Shown: positions 27,494-39,739, counted from the stretch's first letter. The stretch: DNA of 64,000 nucleotides from Vibrio sinaloensis DSM 21326 (GCF_000189275.1 NZ_AEVT01000002.1:1-64000), one strand, 5' to 3'. Numbers and translations: made by a program. The notes: generated by a model from the sequence alone, not told the origin.

Positions 27494-29959
27494 ATGTCAG
27501 ACAACATTCATAATGACCCATTTGCCGATCGTGAATCTGAAAACTATGAAAACCCGATTCCAAGTCGCGAGTTTATTCTTGAGTTTTTAGAGCAAGCCGG
27601 TGTGCCAATGAACCGTAATGATCTCTTTGAAGCGCTACAGCTTAAAGGAGAAGAGCACTATGAGGGGTTGCGTCGTCGTCTTCGTGCGATGGAACGTGAT
27701 GGCCAGTTAGTGTTCACGCGTCGACAATGTTATGCGTTGCCTGAGAAACTCGAAATGGTAAAAGGTTACGTGATCGGTCACAAAGACGGTCACGGCTGGG
27801 TACGTCCGGAAGGCAGCGTTGGTAAAGACAATGATATTGTGTTGCCACACCATCAAATGAAAAACATCATCCACGGTGATTACGTTCTAGTGCAACCCAC
27901 GGATAATTCTAAGCGAGGGCGTAAGGAAGGACGTCTTGTTCGTGTGCTTGAAGAGCGTCAAACTCAAATCGTTGGCCGCTTCTTTATGGAGTATGGCTAC
28001 TCTTATGTGGTTCCTGATGATTCGAGAATCAGCCAAGACATACTGATTCCAAATGAATTACGTGGCAGTGCTCGAATGGGCAATGTCGTCGTGATTGAGA
28101 TTACTGATCGTGGTTCCCGCTCTCGCGGCATGATGGGTAAAGTGGTCGAAGTGCTTGGTGAAAACATGGCACCGGGTATGGAGACTCAGATTGCCATCCG
28201 TACTCATCAAATCCCACATGAATGGCCAGAGGCTGTCGATAAACAAATCGCTGGTTTAGGTGAAGAAGTCCCTGAAGAAGCGAAGCAAGGTCGGGTTGAT
28301 CTGCGTGATTTACCACTCGTGACGATTGATGGTGAAGATGCGCGTGATTTCGATGATGCCGTTTTCTGTGAGAAGAAGAAAAGCGGTGGTTGGCGCTTGT
28401 GGGTCGCGATTGCTGATGTGAGCTACTATGTACGTACCGATTCAGCGCTTGATAAAGAGGCGATCAATCGAGGTAACTCTGTCTATTTCCCATCACAAGT
28501 CGTGCCTATGTTGCCGGAAGTACTGTCTAATGGTTTATGTTCGTTAAACCCTCAGGTCGACCGCTTGTGTATGGTGTGTGAGATGACCATCTCAGAGACG
28601 GGTAAGCTGTCTGGCTATAAGCACTACGAAGCGGTGATGAACTCTCATGCTCGTTTAACTTACAACAAAGTGCATGACATCCTGGAAGGGGATGAAGAGT
28701 TGAGAATGCGTTACCACAAACTGGTTCCGCACCTAGAAGAATTGCACAAGATGTACAAAGTGCTCAAGCATGCCCGTGATAATCGTGGCGCAATAGAGTT
28801 TGAGACGGTGGAAACCAAATTCATCTTTAATGCAGAACGCAAGATCGACAGCATCGAGCCTGTGATTCGAAATGATGCCCATAAGATCATTGAAGAATGT
28901 ATGATTCTTGCCAACATCGCGTCTGCCTCTTTGGTTGAGAAGGCTAAAGAGCCGGCACTATATCGAATTCACGAATCTCCAGGTGAACTTCGTCTACAAG
29001 GCTTCCGCGATTTTCTCGGAGAGCTTGGCCTACATTTAAACGGCGGATTGGAGCCATCACCTACAGACTATGCTGATCTGGTGAAACAAATCGCAGAGCG
29101 TCAAGACAAAGAACTCATTCAAACTATGCTGCTGCGCTCAATGAAGCAAGCGGTATACAACGCCGACAACTGTGGTCACTTTGGTTTGGCATTGAAACGC
29201 TATGCGCACTTCACTTCGCCAATTCGACGTTATCCCGATTTATTATTGCATCGTGCGATAAAATATCTGATTGCCAAAGAGAACGGTACGCTTAAAGATC
29301 GTTGGACGCCAACAGGTGGCTATCACTATTCGTTTGATGATATGGACTTCTATGGTGAGCAATGCTCAATGACAGAACGCCGAGCTGATGATGCGACGCG
29401 TGAAGTGTCGGATTGGCTTAAGTGTGAATACATGCAAGACCACGTAGGCGAAGAGCTTGAAGGGGTAATCGCAAACGTAACGGGCTTCGGTTTCTTTGTA
29501 CGTCTCAGTGATTTGCATATTGACGGCTTAGTTCATATTTCAGCATTAGACAATGATTACTACCAGTTTGATCCGATTGGTCAGAGACTGATAGGAGAAA
29601 GCTTTGGCGCAATCTACCGATTGGGTGATGCGGTAAAAGTTAAAGTTCTTTCGGTAAACCTTGATGATCGACAAATTGACTTTGAATTGGTCGAAACAAG
29701 CCGTAAGCTACGCGGCAAAGGAAAAACGGCGAAGAAGCGCGTGGCTGAAGCGAAACGCAAAGCCAAGGAGAAAAAGCGTGCTGCGACAAAAGGTGGCAAG
29801 CCTAGTCGCACGGCAAGCCCAGAGGTTGAGCCAACGAAGCGCCCTGAAAAAGCTCAAGACGGCGGAACGCCGAAGAAGCCTAAAGTAACGAAGGCACGTA
29901 AGAAGAAGCCGGGTGCCAAGCCGAAGAAGACTAAGCGTACTAAAAAAGCTGCGCAGTAA
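27494..29959 (+). CDS. rnr: ribonuclease R
   Basis: Processive 3'-to-5' exoribonuclease that degrades structured RNA, with roles in rRNA quality control and cold adaptation. The 821 residues have the expected order: winged helix (about 20-90), cold-shock domains (about 90-240), RNB catalytic domain (about 265-600; [15 protein letters not shown] near 279 with the metal-binding aspartates), S1 domain (about 650-730; [17 protein letters not shown]) and a Lys-rich tail from 735 to the end that helps unwind RNA. The GTG two codons upstream is less likely than the ATG at 27494, which has AGG at the right distance. rlmB follows after 22 bases, the conserved order. Confidence 0.96.
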   Translation: MSDNIHNDPFADRESENYENPIPSREFILEFLEQAGVPMNRNDLFEALQLKGEEHYEGLRRRLRAMERDGQLVFTRRQCYALPEKLEMVKGYVIGHKDGHGWVRPEGSVGKDNDIVLPHHQMKNIIHGDYVLVQPTDNSKRGRKEGRLVRVLEERQTQIVGRFFMEYGYSYVVPDDSRISQDILIPNELRGSARMGNVVVIEITDRGSRSRGMMGKVVEVLGENMAPGMETQIAIRTHQIPHEWPEAVDKQIAGLGEEVPEEAKQGRVDLRDLPLVTIDGEDARDFDDAVFCEKKKSGGWRLWVAIADVSYYVRTDSALDKEAINRGNSVYFPSQVVPMLPEVLSNGLCSLNPQVDRLCMVCEMTISETGKLSGYKHYEAVMNSHARLTYNKVHDILEGDEELRMRYHKLVPHLEELHKMYKVLKHARDNRGAIEFETVETKFIFNAERKIDSIEPVIRNDAHKIIEECMILANIASASLVEKAKEPALYRIHESPGELRLQGFRDFLGELGLHLNGGLEPSPTDYADLVKQIAERQDKELIQTMLLRSMKQAVYNADNCGHFGLALKRYAHFTSPIRRYPDLLLHRAIKYLIAKENGTLKDRWTPTGGYHYSFDDMDFYGEQCSMTERRADDATREVSDWLKCEYMQDHVGEELEGVIANVTGFGFFVRLSDLHIDGLVHISALDNDYYQFDPIGQRLIGESFGAIYRLGDAVKVKVLSVNLDDRQIDFELVETSRKLRGKGKTAKKRVAEAKRKAKEKKRAATKGGKPSRTASPEVEPTKRPEKAQDGGTPKKPKVTKARKKKPGAKPKKTKRTKKAAQ

Positions 29960-29981
29960 AAGCGAATTAATAGGTTTTTAA

Positions 29982-30719
29982 ATGAGTAACGAATTTATCT
30001 ATGGTATTCACGCTGTTAAAGCTGTATTAGAGCGTGAACCTGAGCGTTTTATTGAAGCATTTGTATTGAAAGGTCGTCAAGATGACCGACTGATGCCAAT
30101 CTTAAACGAACTGCAAGTATGCGGTGTGTCTATTCAGCAAATGACACGTAAGACCCTTGATGACAAAGCTCGTGGAGCTAATCATCAAGGCATCATGGCT
30201 CGAGTTAAGCCAGCTAAACAGCTAAACGAGAATGACTTAGATGACATTCTTGCTAAGCACGAATCCCCACTATTGTTGGTGCTTGATGGCGTCACTGACC
30301 CACATAACCTAGGTGCTTGTCTCCGTAACGCCGATGCTGCTGGTGTCGCCGCGGTAATTGTCCCTAAAGATAAGTCAGCGAATATAACCGCGACAGTCAG
30401 TAAAGTAGCCTGTGGCGCTGCAGAGGCTGTACCTTTGGTGCGTGTGACAAATCTAGCACGAACTATGCGTGCTTTGCAGGAGCAAGGAGTATGGTTCGTT
30501 GGCACAGCAGGTGAAGCTACCCACGATATTTATCAAGCCAAATTAACGGGGTCATTGGCTATCGTTATGGGCGCGGAGGGTGACGGCATGCGTCGCCTAA
30601 CTCGTGAGACGTGTGATGACCTAATTAAGATCCCAATGGCAGGGAGCGTCTCTAGCCTAAACGTGTCTGTAGCATCGGGCGTTTGTCTGTTTGAGGCTGT
30701 ACGCCAACGCTTAGGGTAA
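29982..30719 (+). CDS. rlmB: 23S rRNA 2'-O-methyltransferase (Gm2251)
   Basis: SpoU-class (SPOUT) methyltransferase, 245 residues, that methylates the ribose of G2251 in the peptidyl-transferase P loop. The N-terminal L30e-like substrate domain covers 1-75; the knotted catalytic domain has the three motifs [16 protein letters not shown] near 106, [14 protein letters not shown] near 193 and [17 protein letters not shown] near 217. AATAGG precedes the ATG. It is probably co-transcribed with rnr. Confidence 0.96.
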   Translation: MSNEFIYGIHAVKAVLEREPERFIEAFVLKGRQDDRLMPILNELQVCGVSIQQMTRKTLDDKARGANHQGIMARVKPAKQLNENDLDDILAKHESPLLLVLDGVTDPHNLGACLRNADAAGVAAVIVPKDKSANITATVSKVACGAAEAVPLVRVTNLARTMRALQEQGVWFVGTAGEATHDIYQAKLTGSLAIVMGAEGDGMRRLTRETCDDLIKIPMAGSVSSLNVSVASGVCLFEAVRQRLG

Positions 30720-30854
30720 ACAACCATACGTAGTGCTCCTGTTCAGCAGGAGCGCTGGCGTACGGATGACTGATAGCCACCACTTAATTTAAGTGAATAA
30801 TTTTATTCTCGCATCCCGACTCGTATCTTTCCCCGTTTAATTTTCAAACAGCCC

Positions 30855-30882
30855 TTGCACATAAAACTGTGATCTGTATAAT
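30855..30882 (+). promoter_or_regulatory. sigma-70 promoter of the S10 operon
   Basis: TTGCAC (30855-30860), a 16-base spacer and a perfect TATAAT (30877-30882). It predicts a start near 30889 and a leader of about 295 bases before rpsJ, similar to the structured S10 leader of enterobacteria. Confidence 0.85.
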
Positions 30883-30888
30883 GCGTCG

Positions 30889-31496
<608 letters not shown>

Positions 31497-31510
31497 GGGA
31501 GATTAGAAGA

Positions 31511-32140
31511 ATGATTGGTCTAATCGGTCGTAAAGTGGGTATGACCCGCGTATTTACTGAAGAAGGCGTTTCTATCCCAGTAACTGTTGTTGAGGTTGAA
31601 GCTAACCGTGTTTCTCAAGTTAAAACTCTTGAGACTGACGGCTACGCAGCAATCCAGGTTACTACTGGTGCTAAGAAAGCTAACCGCGTATCTAAGCCAG
31701 AAGCAGGTCACTTCGCGAAAGCAGGTGTTGAAGCTGGTCGTGGTCTTTGGGAATTCCGTTTGGAAAACGATGAAGAGTTTGCAGTTGGCGCTGAGCTAAC
31801 AGTTGAACTATTCAACGACACAAAGAAAGTAGACGTTACTGGTACATCTAAGGGTAAAGGTTTCCAAGGCGCTGTTAAGCGTTGGAACTTCCGTACTCAA
31901 GATATGACTCACGGTAACTCATTGTCTCACCGTGCTCCTGGTTCTATCGGTCAATGTCAGACTCCAGGTCGCGTATTTAAAGGCAAGAAAATGGCAGGTC
32001 ACATGGGTGCTGAGCGTGTAACGACTCAAAACCTAGAGATCGTACGTGTTGACGCTGAGCGCAATCTGCTTCTTATCAAAGGTGCAGTACCAGGCTCAAC
32101 AGGTGGCAACGTGATCGTTAAACCAGCTGTTAAAGCATAA
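31511..32140 (+). CDS. rplC: 50S ribosomal protein L3
   Basis: 209 residues. Early-assembly 50S protein near the peptidyl-transferase centre. The extended internal loop with [20 protein letters not shown] near 137 reaches into the core; the Gln in that loop is the usual site of PrmB methylation. AGGGAGATTAG before the ATG; 14 bases after rpsJ. Confidence 0.98.
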   Translation: MIGLIGRKVGMTRVFTEEGVSIPVTVVEVEANRVSQVKTLETDGYAAIQVTTGAKKANRVSKPEAGHFAKAGVEAGRGLWEFRLENDEEFAVGAELTVELFNDTKKVDVTGTSKGKGFQGAVKRWNFRTQDMTHGNSLSHRAPGSIGQCQTPGRVFKGKKMAGHMGAERVTTQNLEIVRVDAERNLLLIKGAVPGSTGGNVIVKPAVKA

Positions 32141-32157
32141 CGTCTCAGGAGTAAGTA

Positions 32158-32760
32158 ATGGAACTAATGGTTAAAGGTGCTGATGCACTAACTGTTTCCG
32201 AAACTACTTTCGGACGTGAGTTTAACGAAGCTCTTGTACACCAAGTAGTTGTTGCGTTTGCAGCAGGTGCTCGTCAAGGTACACGTGCTCAAAAAACACG
32301 TTCAGAAGTTTCTGGCGGTGGCGCTAAGCCATGGCGTCAAAAAGGTACTGGCCGTGCGCGTGCTGGTACAATCCGTAGCCCAATCTGGCGTACAGGTGGT
32401 GTTACTTTTGCTGCGAAACCACAAGATCACAGCCAAAAAGTAAACAAGAAAATGTACCGTGGTGCTATGAAGAGCATTCTTTCTGAGCTAGTTCGTCAAG
32501 AGCGTCTAATCGTTGTTGATAACTTCTCTGTAGAAGCACCAAAAACTAAAGAGCTTGTAGCTAAGCTTAAAGAGCTTGAGCTAACAGATGCGCTTATCGT
32601 GACTAGCGAAGTAGATGAAAATCTTTTCCTAGCTGCTCGTAACCTATACAAAGTTGACGCTCGTGACGTTGCTGGTATCGACCCAGTTTCTCTAATCGCG
32701 TTCGACAAAGTTGTAATGACTGCTGAAGCAGTTAAGCAAGTTGAGGAGATGCTAGCATGA
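32158..32760 (+). CDS. rplD: 50S ribosomal protein L4
   Basis: 200 residues. 50S protein whose long loop (about 40-100, [18 protein letters not shown]) lines the exit tunnel. In enterobacteria it is the autogenous repressor of the S10 operon, and the structured leader upstream of rpsJ suggests the same here. The end overlaps rplW by four bases (ATGA), so the two are translationally coupled. Confidence 0.98.
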   Translation: MELMVKGADALTVSETTFGREFNEALVHQVVVAFAAGARQGTRAQKTRSEVSGGGAKPWRQKGTGRARAGTIRSPIWRTGGVTFAAKPQDHSQKVNKKMYRGAMKSILSELVRQERLIVVDNFSVEAPKTKELVAKLKELELTDALIVTSEVDENLFLAARNLYKVDARDVAGIDPVSLIAFDKVVMTAEAVKQVEEMLA

Positions 32761-33059
32761 TCACTGAAGAGCGTATCCTAAAAGTTCTACGTGCACCGCA
32801 CATCTCTGAAAAAGCAACTATGGCAGCTGAGAAAGCGAACACTATCGTTTTCAAAGTAGCTAAAGATGCAACTAAGAAAGAGATCAAAGCAGCTGTAGAA
32901 AAGCTATTTGAAGTTGAAGTTAAGTCTGTAAATACTCTTATCACTAAGGGTAAGACCAAACGTCAAGGTCTACGCCAAGGTCGCCGCAGCGACGTTAAGA
33001 AAGCGTACGTTACTTTGAAAGAAGGTCAAGATCTTGACTTCGTTGGCGGCGCGGAATAA
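32757..33059 (+). CDS. rplW: 50S ribosomal protein L23
   Basis: 100 residues. Lies at the tunnel exit and forms the docking site for trigger factor and [24 protein letters not shown] is the family N-terminus. Overlaps the end of rplD by four bases. Confidence 0.98.
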
Positions 33060-33075
33060 CAGGAGTAGTTGAACA

Positions 33076-33900
33076 ATGGCTATTGTTAAATGTAAGCCGA
33101 CTTCCCCTGGTCGTCGTCACGTTGTAAAAGTTGTTAACGCTGACCTACACAAGGGCAAGCCATACGCACCTCTTCTAGAGAAAAACTCTAAGAACGGTGG
33201 TCGTAACAACAACGGTCGTATCACAGTACGTCACATCGGCGGTGGTCACAAGCACCACTACCGTGTAATTGACTTTAAACGTACTAAAGACGGTATCCCA
33301 GCGAAAGTTGAGCGTCTAGAATACGATCCAAACCGTAGCGCTAACATCGCTCTAGTTCTGTACGCAGACGGTGAGCGTCGTTACATCCTAGCACCTAAAG
33401 GTGTTCAAGCTGGTGATGCTATCCAGTCTGGTGCTGATGCACCAATCAAAGCTGGTAACGCTCTACCAATGCGTAACATCCCAGTAGGTTCAACTGTACA
33501 CAACGTTGAACTTAAGCCTGGTAAAGGTGGTCAGCTAGCTCGTTCGGCTGGTGCTTATGCTCAAATCGTTGCTCGCGACGGTGCATACGTAACTATCCGT
33601 CTACGTTCTGGCGAAATGCGCAAAGTACTTTCTGAAGGCCGTGCAACAATCGGTGAAGTTGGTAACTCTGAGCACATGCTACGTGAACTTGGTAAAGCTG
33701 GTGCTTCACGCTGGCGCGGCGTACGTCCAACCGTACGTGGTGTAGTAATGAACCCAGTAGACCACCCACACGGTGGTGGTGAAGGCCGTACTTCTGGTGG
33801 TCGTCACCCAGTTTCACCATGGGGTCAGCCAACTAAAGGCTTCAAGACTCGTAAGAACAAACGCACTGACAAGTACATCGTACGTCGTCGTAACAAGTAA
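33076..33900 (+). CDS. rplB: 50S ribosomal protein L2
   Basis: 274 residues. Highly conserved 50S protein needed for subunit association and peptidyl-transferase activity. The C-terminal [15 protein letters not shown] near 224 contains the essential histidine (His229 in E. coli). AACAGGAGT precedes the start. Confidence 0.98.
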   Translation: MAIVKCKPTSPGRRHVVKVVNADLHKGKPYAPLLEKNSKNGGRNNNGRITVRHIGGGHKHHYRVIDFKRTKDGIPAKVERLEYDPNRSANIALVLYADGERRYILAPKGVQAGDAIQSGADAPIKAGNALPMRNIPVGSTVHNVELKPGKGGQLARSAGAYAQIVARDGAYVTIRLRSGEMRKVLSEGRATIGEVGNSEHMLRELGKAGASRWRGVRPTVRGVVMNPVDHPHGGGEGRTSGGRHPVSPWGQPTKGFKTRKNKRTDKYIVRRRNK

Positions 33901-33921
33901 TCTATATAAAGAGGAATCGCC

Positions 33922-34200
33922 ATGCCACGTTCTCTCAAGAAAGGTCCATTTATTGACCTACACTTGCTGAAGAAGGTAGAGAAAGCGGTGGAAAGCGGAG
34001 ACAAAAAGCCTATTAAGACTTGGTCCCGTCGTTCAATGATCATCCCTACGATGATCGGTTTGACCATCGCTGTCCATAATGGTCGTCAGCACGTACCAGT
34101 TTTCGTAACCGAAGAAATGATCGGTCACAAACTGGGTGAATTTGCACCAACTCGTACTTACCGCGGCCACGTCGTGGATAAGAAAGCGAAGAAGCGTTAA
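33922..34200 (+). CDS. rpsS: 30S ribosomal protein S19
   Basis: 92 residues, [18 protein letters not shown] at the start. 30S head protein that partners S13 and contacts the A-site finger. AGAGGAATCGCC before ATG. Confidence 0.98.
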   Translation: MPRSLKKGPFIDLHLLKKVEKAVESGDKKPIKTWSRRSMIIPTMIGLTIAVHNGRQHVPVFVTEEMIGHKLGEFAPTRTYRGHVVDKKAKKR

Positions 34201-34210
34201 GGAGTAGATG

Positions 34211-34543
34211 ATGGAAGCACTAGCTAAACATAACTTTGCTCGCATTTCGCCTCAGAAAGCTCGCTTAGTTGCGGATCAAATTCGTGGTAAATCTGTAGAC
34301 CAAGCTCTAGAAATTCTAACGTTCAGCAACAAAAAAGCTGCTGACCTAATCAAGAAGGTTCTTGAGTCAGCTATCGCTAACGCGGAGCACAATGAAGGCG
34401 CAGATATTGACGATCTAAATGTCGCAAAAATCTTCGTAGATGAAGGCCCGATCATGAAGCGTATTATGCCTCGTGCTAAAGGTCGTGCGGATCGTATCTT
34501 GAAGCGTTCAAGCCACATCACTGTTGTTGTAGCAGATCGCTAA
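34211..34543 (+). CDS. rplV: 50S ribosomal protein L22
   Basis: 110 residues. Its beta-hairpin (about 80-100, [11 protein letters not shown]) lines the exit tunnel and is a site of macrolide-resistance changes; none is evident here. Two adjacent ATG codons follow TAAGGAGTAG; the second (34211) gives the family N-terminus and the better spacing. Confidence 0.97.
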   Translation: MEALAKHNFARISPQKARLVADQIRGKSVDQALEILTFSNKKAADLIKKVLESAIANAEHNEGADIDDLNVAKIFVDEGPIMKRIMPRAKGRADRILKRSSHITVVVADR

Positions 34544-34562
34544 GAGACTAGGAGAGTAAGCA

Positions 34563-35261
34563 ATGGGTCAAAAAGTACATCCTAATGGTATTCGTCTAGG
34601 CATCGTTAAGCCTTGGAATGCTACATGGTTTGCTAACACCAAAGATTTCGCTGACAACCTAGACGGCGACTTCAAGGTACGTCAGTTCCTTACAAGTGAA
34701 CTGAAAAAAGCATCACTTTCACGCATCGTTATCGAGCGTCCTGCTAAGAGCATCCGTGTGACTATTCACACTGCTCGTCCAGGCGTTGTAATCGGTAAGA
34801 AAGGTGAAGACGTAGAGAAACTACGCACAGCTGTAGCTAAGATTGCAGGTGTACCAGCGCAAATCAACATCGCTGAAGTACGCAAGCCTGAGCTAGATGC
34901 ACAGCTTGTAGGTGATAGCATCGCGTCTCAGCTAGAGCGTCGTGTTATGTTCCGTCGTGCTATGAAGCGCGCGGTACAAAACGCTATGCGTCTAGGCGCT
35001 AAAGGCATCAAAGTAGAAGTAAGCGGTCGTCTAGGCGGCGCTGAAATTGCACGTTCAGAGTGGTACCGTGAAGGTCGTGTGCCTCTACACACTCTACGTG
35101 CTGACATTGATTACGCAACTTCTTCGGCTCACACTCAATACGGTGTGATCGGCATTAAAGTTTGGATCTTCAAAGGTGAGATTCTAGGCGGTATGCCAGC
35201 AGCTAACGCTGTAGAGCCTAAAGGCGACAAGCCTAAGAAGCAGCGCAAAGGCCGTAAGTAA
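34563..35261 (+). CDS. rpsC: 30S ribosomal protein S3
   Basis: 232 residues, [18 protein letters not shown] at the start. Contains a type II KH domain (about 40-108, [14 protein letters not shown]) and lies at the mRNA entry channel with helicase function together with S4. C-terminal basic tail. Confidence 0.98.
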   Translation: MGQKVHPNGIRLGIVKPWNATWFANTKDFADNLDGDFKVRQFLTSELKKASLSRIVIERPAKSIRVTIHTARPGVVIGKKGEDVEKLRTAVAKIAGVPAQINIAEVRKPELDAQLVGDSIASQLERRVMFRRAMKRAVQNAMRLGAKGIKVEVSGRLGGAEIARSEWYREGRVPLHTLRADIDYATSSAHTQYGVIGIKVWIFKGEILGGMPAANAVEPKGDKPKKQRKGRK

Positions 35262-35272
35262 GGAGTCGAACG

Positions 35273-35683
35273 ATGCTACAACCTAAACGTACTAAGTTCC
35301 GTAAGGTTCAGACTGGTCGTAACCGTGGTCTAGCTAAAGGTACTGAAGTAAGCTTCGGCGAATTCGGTCTTAAAGCAACTGGCCGTGGTCGTCTAACTGC
35401 TCGTCAGATCGAAGCGGCACGTCGTGCAATGACACGTCACGTTAAGCGTCAAGGTAAAATCTGGATCCGTGTGTTCCCAGACAAACCTATCACAGAAAAA
35501 CCACTAGAAGTTCGTCAAGGTAAGGGTAAAGGTAACGTTGAGTACTGGGTAGCCCAAATCCAACCTGGTAAGGTTATGTACGAAATGGGTGGTGTACCTG
35601 AAGAATTGGCACGTGAAGCGTTCCGCCTAGCGGCTCGTAAACTGCCATTCAAGACTACATTTGTAACTAAGCAGGTGATGTGA
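35273..35683 (+). CDS. rplP: 50S ribosomal protein L16
   Basis: 136 residues. Late-assembly 50S protein near the A site that helps position t[22 protein letters not shown] is the family start. Arg81 of the E. coli protein is hydroxylated by YcfD; the corresponding [13 protein letters not shown] region is conserved. The stop overlaps the rpmC start (TGATG). Confidence 0.98.
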   Translation: MLQPKRTKFRKVQTGRNRGLAKGTEVSFGEFGLKATGRGRLTARQIEAARRAMTRHVKRQGKIWIRVFPDKPITEKPLEVRQGKGKGNVEYWVAQIQPGKVMYEMGGVPEELAREAFRLAARKLPFKTTFVTKQVM

Positions 35684-35874
35684 TGAAAGCACAAGATCTA
35701 CGCGAGAAAAGCGTTGAAGAGCTTAACGCTGAGCTATTGAATTTGCTACGCGAACAGTTCAACTTGCGCATGCAAGCTGCAACTGGTCAGCTACAGCAGA
35801 CTCATACTCTGAAAGCTGTACGCCGTGATATCGCACGTGTGAAAACTGTTTTGACTGAGAAGGCAGGCGCATAA
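35683..35874 (+). CDS. rpmC: 50S ribosomal protein L29
   Basis: 63 residues, a helical hairpin beside L23 at the tunnel exit. A GTG one codon upstream is in frame, but the ATG that overlaps the rplP stop gives the family N-terminus [15 protein letters not shown]. The end overlaps rpsQ by one base (TAATG). Confidence 0.97.
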   Translation: MKAQDLREKSVEELNAELLNLLREQFNLRMQAATGQLQQTHTLKAVRRDIARVKTVLTEKAGA

Positions 35875-36128
35875 TGAGCGAAGTAAAACGTACTCAACAA
35901 GGTCGTGTTGTTAGCGACAAGATGGACAAGTCTATCGTAGTTGCTATCGAGCGCATGGTTAAGCACCCAATTTACGGTAAATACGTAAAGCGCACGACTA
36001 AAGTACACGCACATGACGAGAACAACGAATGTGGCCTAGGCGACAGCGTTGAAATCGCAGAGTGTCGTCCAATGTCTAAGACTAAGTCTTGGACTTTGGT
36101 TAAAGTCCTAGAAAAAGCGAAAGGTTAA
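35874..36128 (+). CDS. rpsQ: 30S ribosomal protein S17
   Basis: 84 residues, an OB-fold primary-binding protein of the 30S body. Last gene of the S10 operon: a strong terminator follows within 25 bases. Confidence 0.98.
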   Translation: MSEVKRTQQGRVVSDKMDKSIVVAIERMVKHPIYGKYVKRTTKVHAHDENNECGLGDSVEIAECRPMSKTKSWTLVKVLEKAKG

Positions 36129-36151
36129 TCCCTAGCTAATTCTATGAAATT

Positions 36152-36190
36152 AAACGGCTCCAAAAATATTTTTGGGGCCGTTTATTTTTT
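36152..36190 (+). terminator. terminator between S10 and spc operons
   Basis: A 15-bp stem (36152-36166 with 36169-36183; one G-T pair) is followed by ATTTTTT. This should end most S10-operon transcripts after rpsQ. Confidence 0.88.
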
Positions 36191-36213
36191 GACTACCCAA
36201 CTCTAAAAAAGGG

Positions 36214-36222
36214 TGGTACAAT
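36214..36222 (+). promoter_or_regulatory. promoter of the spc operon
   Basis: TGGTACAAT is an extended -10 element about 75 bases before rplN. A TTGACT at 36189-36194 lies 22 bases upstream, too far for a normal -35, so the extended -10 probably carries the promoter. The location right after a terminator supports independent transcription. Confidence 0.6.
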
Positions 36223-36294
36223 TCGCGTCCCTTTTAAAGAGGCAGCCCGACCCGTGAGGGTCTAGTTTTTTTATATATTTAGCGGAGCACTAAC

Positions 36295-36666
36295 ATGATC
36301 CAAATGCAAAGTATGCTGGACGCAGCTGATAACTCAGGCGCTCGCAGCGTAATGTGTATTAAGGTTCTGGGTGGCTCTCACCGCCGTTATGCACATATCG
36401 GTGACGTCATCAAAGTTACTGTTAAGGAAGCAATTCCTCGCGGTAAAGTTAAGAAAGGTGACGTTCTGAAGGCGGTGGTAGTTCGCACCCGTAAAGGCGT
36501 ACGTCGTCCAGACGGTTCTGTCATTCGCTTCGACCGTAATGCTTGCGTATTGTTGAACGACAATACTGAGCAACCAATCGGTACACGTATCTTTGGTCCT
36601 GTGACTCGCGAACTTCGTGGCGATAAGTTCATGAAGATCGTTTCACTGGCTCCAGAAGTTCTGTAA
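36295..36666 (+). CDS. rplN: 50S ribosomal protein L14
   Basis: 123 residues, [27 protein letters not shown] at the start (given in part). Bridges the subunits and is the binding site of the silencing factor RsfS. First gene of the spc operon, preceded by AGCGGAGC. Confidence 0.98.
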
Positions 36667-36678
36667 GGAGCACGTAAG

Positions 36679-36996
36679 ATGGCAGCTAAAATCCGTCGTA
36701 ATGACGAAGTAATCGTTCTTGCTGGTAAAGATAAAGGCAAGAAAGGTAAAGTAACTAAGGTTCTAGCAACTGGTAAAGTTATCGTTGAAGGTATCAACCT
36801 AGTTAAGAAACACCAAAAACCTGTTCCAGCTCTAGGTATCCAAGGCGGTATCGTTGAGCAGGAAGCAGCTATTGACGTTTCTAACGTGGCAGTTTTCAAC
36901 GCAGCAACTGGTAAAGCTGACCGTATCGGTTTCCGTTTCGAAGATGGCAAGAAAGTTCGTTTCTTCAAGTCTAACGGCGAAACTGTTTCTAACTAA
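36679..36996 (+). CDS. rplX: 50S ribosomal protein L24
   Basis: 105 residues with an N-terminal KOW motif ([20 protein letters not shown], about 9-28). Initiates 50S assembly. TAAGGAGCAC precedes the ATG. Confidence 0.98.
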   Translation: MAAKIRRNDEVIVLAGKDKGKKGKVTKVLATGKVIVEGINLVKKHQKPVPALGIQGGIVEQEAAIDVSNVAVFNAATGKADRIGFRFEDGKKVRFFKSNGETVSN

Positions 36997-37020
36997 TAGA
37001 AAGTAATTTGGAGTTCTACT

Positions 37021-37560
37021 ATGGCGAAACTGCATGATTACTACAAGTCGTCTGTAGTCGCTGAACTGACCAAAGAGTTCAGCTACACAAGCGTCATGCA
37101 AGTCCCTAGAATCGAGAAAATCACCCTAAACATGGGTGTTGGTGAAGCAATCAACGACAAGAAACTGCTAGAAAACGCAGCAGCTGATATGGCAACGATC
37201 TCTGGTCAAAAGCCACTTATCACTAAAGCGCGTAAATCTGTTGCAGGTTTCAAAATCCGCGAAGGCTACCCTATCGGTTGTAAAGTAACCTTGCGTGGCG
37301 AACGTATGTGGGATTTTCTTGAGCGTTTAATTAACATCGCTCTTCCACGTGTACGTGACTTCCGTGGTGTTAGCGCTAAGTCTTTTGACGGACGCGGTAA
37401 CTACAGCATGGGCGTTCGCGAGCAAATCATCTTCCCGGAAATCGACTTTGATAAAGTTGATCGAGTACGCGGTCTAGACATCACTATTACGACGTCTGCT
37501 GGTACTGATGAGGAAGGCCGTGCTCTGCTGGCTGCCTTTAACTTCCCATTCCGTAAGTAA
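37021..37560 (+). CDS. rplE: 50S ribosomal protein L5
   Basis: 179 residues. Binds 5S rRNA in the central protuberance and contacts the P-site tRNA. Characteristic [12 protein letters not shown] near 32. Ends 17 bases before rpsN. In E. coli the S8 protein represses spc translation near this gene; I did not identify the target. Confidence 0.98.
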   Translation: MAKLHDYYKSSVVAELTKEFSYTSVMQVPRIEKITLNMGVGEAINDKKLLENAAADMATISGQKPLITKARKSVAGFKIREGYPIGCKVTLRGERMWDFLERLINIALPRVRDFRGVSAKSFDGRGNYSMGVREQIIFPEIDFDKVDRVRGLDITITTSAGTDEEGRALLAAFNFPFRK

Positions 37561-37577
37561 GGTGAAGGGTTACTGTT

Positions 37578-37883
37578 ATGGCTAAACAATCTATGAAAGC
37601 GCGCGAAGCAAAGCGTGCGAAGCTAGTAGCTAAGTTCGCTGAAAAGCGTGCAGCGCTAAAAGCTATCATCAGCGATGTAAACGCATCTGAAGAAGATCGT
37701 TGGAACGCAGTTCTTACTCTGCAATCTCTTCCACGTGATTCAAGTGCATCACGTCAGCGCAACCGTTGTAACCAAACTGGTCGTCCACACGGTTACCTAC
37801 GTAAGTTCGGTCTAAGCCGTATCAAAGTTCGTGAAGCTTGCATGAAAGGCGAGATTCCTGGACTTCGTAAGGCTAGCTGGTAA
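37578..37883 (+). CDS. rpsN: 30S ribosomal protein S14
   Basis: 101 residues, the long form without the zinc-binding CxxC...CxxC set (only the [20 protein letters not shown] block near 63), as in enterobacteria. 30S head protein. No zinc-independent duplicate is seen here. Confidence 0.97.
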
Positions 37884-37912
37884 TTGCCACTTAATCATTT
37901 GGAGTAAATCAT

Positions 37913-38305
37913 ATGAGCATGCAAGATCCGATTTCGGATATGCTGACCCGCGTTCGTAACGGTCAGGCAGCAAACAAAGTTGCTGTAAAAATGCCTTCTT
38001 CAAAGCTTAAAGTTGCAATCGCTGCACTACTAAAAGCTGAAGGTTACATCGTTGACTTCGCTGTTGAAGGCGAAGCAAAACCTGAGCTAGAAGTTACTCT
38101 TAAGTACTTCCAAGCTAAACCAGTAATCGAGCAACTTAAACGTGTTTCTCGTCCAGGTCTACGTGTTTACAAGAAGAAAGATGAACTTCCTTCTGTAATG
38201 GGTGGTCTTGGTGTTGCTATCGTTTCAACTTCCAAGGGTCTTATGTCAGACCGTGCTGCACGTAAAGCAGGTCTTGGTGGTGAAATCATCGCTTACGTAG
38301 CGTAA
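37913..38305 (+). CDS. rpsH: 30S ribosomal protein S8
   Basis: 130 residues, beginning [19 protein letters not shown]. Primary 16S-binding protein of the platform; in E. coli the translational repressor of the spc operon. Confidence 0.98.
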   Translation: MSMQDPISDMLTRVRNGQAANKVAVKMPSSKLKVAIAALLKAEGYIVDFAVEGEAKPELEVTLKYFQAKPVIEQLKRVSRPGLRVYKKKDELPSVMGGLGVAIVSTSKGLMSDRAARKAGLGGEIIAYVA

Positions 38306-38317
38306 TAGGAGTAGAAA

Positions 38318-38851
38318 ATGTCTCGTGTTGCTAAAGCACCTGTCGCTATTCCAGCTGGCGTAGAGGTGAAACTAAACGGCCAAGAAATCACTGTAAAAGG
38401 TGCTAAAGGCGAACTATCTCGCGTTCTTAACGCTGCGGTAGTTGTAGCTCAGGAAGAAAACAATCTTACTTTCGGTCCTAAAGAAGGTGTTGTAAACGCA
38501 TGGGCACAAGCTGGTACAGCTCGCGCTCTAGTTAACAACATGGTTCTTGGTGTTACTGAAGGCTTTACTAAGAAGCTAACTCTTAAAGGTGTTGGTTACC
38601 GTGCTGCTATCAAAGGCAAAGCTGTAGCTCTAACACTAGGCTTCTCTCACCCTGTTGAGCACGAGTTGCCAGAGGGTATTAAAGCTGAGTGTCCTAGCCA
38701 AACTGAAATCGTGATCACTGGTTGTGACAAACAACTTGTTGGTCAGGTTGCGGCTGACATTCGTTCTTACCGTGAGCCTGAGCCTTACAAAGGTAAAGGT
38801 GTTCGTTACGCAGATGAAAATGTGCGTACTAAAGAAGCTAAGAAGAAGTAA
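38318..38851 (+). CDS. rplF: 50S ribosomal protein L6
   Basis: 177 residues, two repeated alpha/beta domains, near the sarcin-ricin loop and the factor-binding site. C-terminal [14 protein letters not shown] is conserved. Confidence 0.98.
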   Translation: MSRVAKAPVAIPAGVEVKLNGQEITVKGAKGELSRVLNAAVVVAQEENNLTFGPKEGVVNAWAQAGTARALVNNMVLGVTEGFTKKLTLKGVGYRAAIKGKAVALTLGFSHPVEHELPEGIKAECPSQTEIVITGCDKQLVGQVAADIRSYREPEPYKGKGVRYADENVRTKEAKKK

Positions 38852-38860
38852 GGTAACACT

Positions 38861-39214
38861 ATGGATAAGAAAGCATCTCGCATCCGTCGTGCTACACGTG
38901 CACGTCGTAAGATTGCAGAACTGGGTGCAACTCGCCTAGTAGTACACCGTACTCCTCGTCACGTGTACGCTCAGGTTATTGCAGCTAACGGCTCTGAGGT
39001 TATCGCAGCAGCTTCTACTGTAGAAAAAGCGATCCGTGAGCAAGTTAAGAACACTGGTAACATCGATGCAGCTAAAGCAGTAGGTAAAGCTGTTGCTGAG
39101 CGCGCTCTTGAAAAAGGCGTAGCTTCAGTTGCATTTGATCGTTCTGGTTTCCAATACCACGGTCGAGTAGCGGCGCTAGCAGAATCTGCTCGCGAAGCTG
39201 GTCTGAAATTCTAA
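38861..39214 (+). CDS. rplR: 50S ribosomal protein L18
   Basis: 117 residues. 5S rRNA-binding protein; Arg/Lys-rich N-terminus and the conserved end [20 protein letters not shown]. Nine bases after rplF. Confidence 0.98.
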   Translation: MDKKASRIRRATRARRKIAELGATRLVVHRTPRHVYAQVIAANGSEVIAAASTVEKAIREQVKNTGNIDAAKAVGKAVAERALEKGVASVAFDRSGFQYHGRVAALAESAREAGLKF

Positions 39215-39228
39215 GGTAGGGTTGGAAG

Positions 39229-39732
39229 ATGGCTAAAGAACAACAAGTTCAAGCGAATGATTTGCAAGAAAAGCTAATCGCAGTTAACCGTGTATCTAAG
39301 ACGGTTAAAGGTGGTCGAATCATGAGCTTCACTGCACTAACAGTAGTTGGTGACGGTAACGGTCGCGTAGGTTTCGGTTACGGCAAAGCTCGTGAAGTAC
39401 CTGCAGCGATTCAAAAAGCAATGGAAAAAGCACGTCGTAACATGACTACGATCGCGCTTAACGAAGGCACTCTTCACCACCCAGTGAAAGGTCGCCACTC
39501 GGGCTCTAAAGTTTACATGCAGCCTGCTGCAGAAGGTACTGGTGTAATCGCAGGTGGTGCGATGCGTGCAGTACTAGAAGTTGCTGGCGTACACAACGTA
39601 CTATCTAAAGCATACGGTTCTACGAACCCTATCAACATCGTTCGTGCAACGATCGATGCACTAGGTAGCATGAAGTCGCCAGAAATGGTTGCTGCTAAAC
39701 GTGGTCTAACTGTTGAATCTATTTCGGAGTAA
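39229..39732 (+). CDS. rpsE: 30S ribosomal protein S5
   Basis: 167 residues. N-terminal double-stranded-RNA-binding-like domain and C-terminal domain; site of spectinomycin-resistance and ram changes. The loop [13 protein letters not shown] near 23, where resistance mutations fall, looks normal. Confidence 0.98.
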   Translation: MAKEQQVQANDLQEKLIAVNRVSKTVKGGRIMSFTALTVVGDGNGRVGFGYGKAREVPAAIQKAMEKARRNMTTIALNEGTLHHPVKGRHSGSKVYMQPAAEGTGVIAGGAMRAVLEVAGVHNVLSKAYGSTNPINIVRATIDALGSMKSPEMVAAKRGLTVESISE

Positions 39733-39739
39733 GAACACC

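Noticed and set aside
36387..36968. 193-codon antisense frame across rplN and rplX
   Set aside because: It lies opposite two ribosomal protein genes that fully explain the sequence; composition reflects their reverse complement and no family resemblance is seen.
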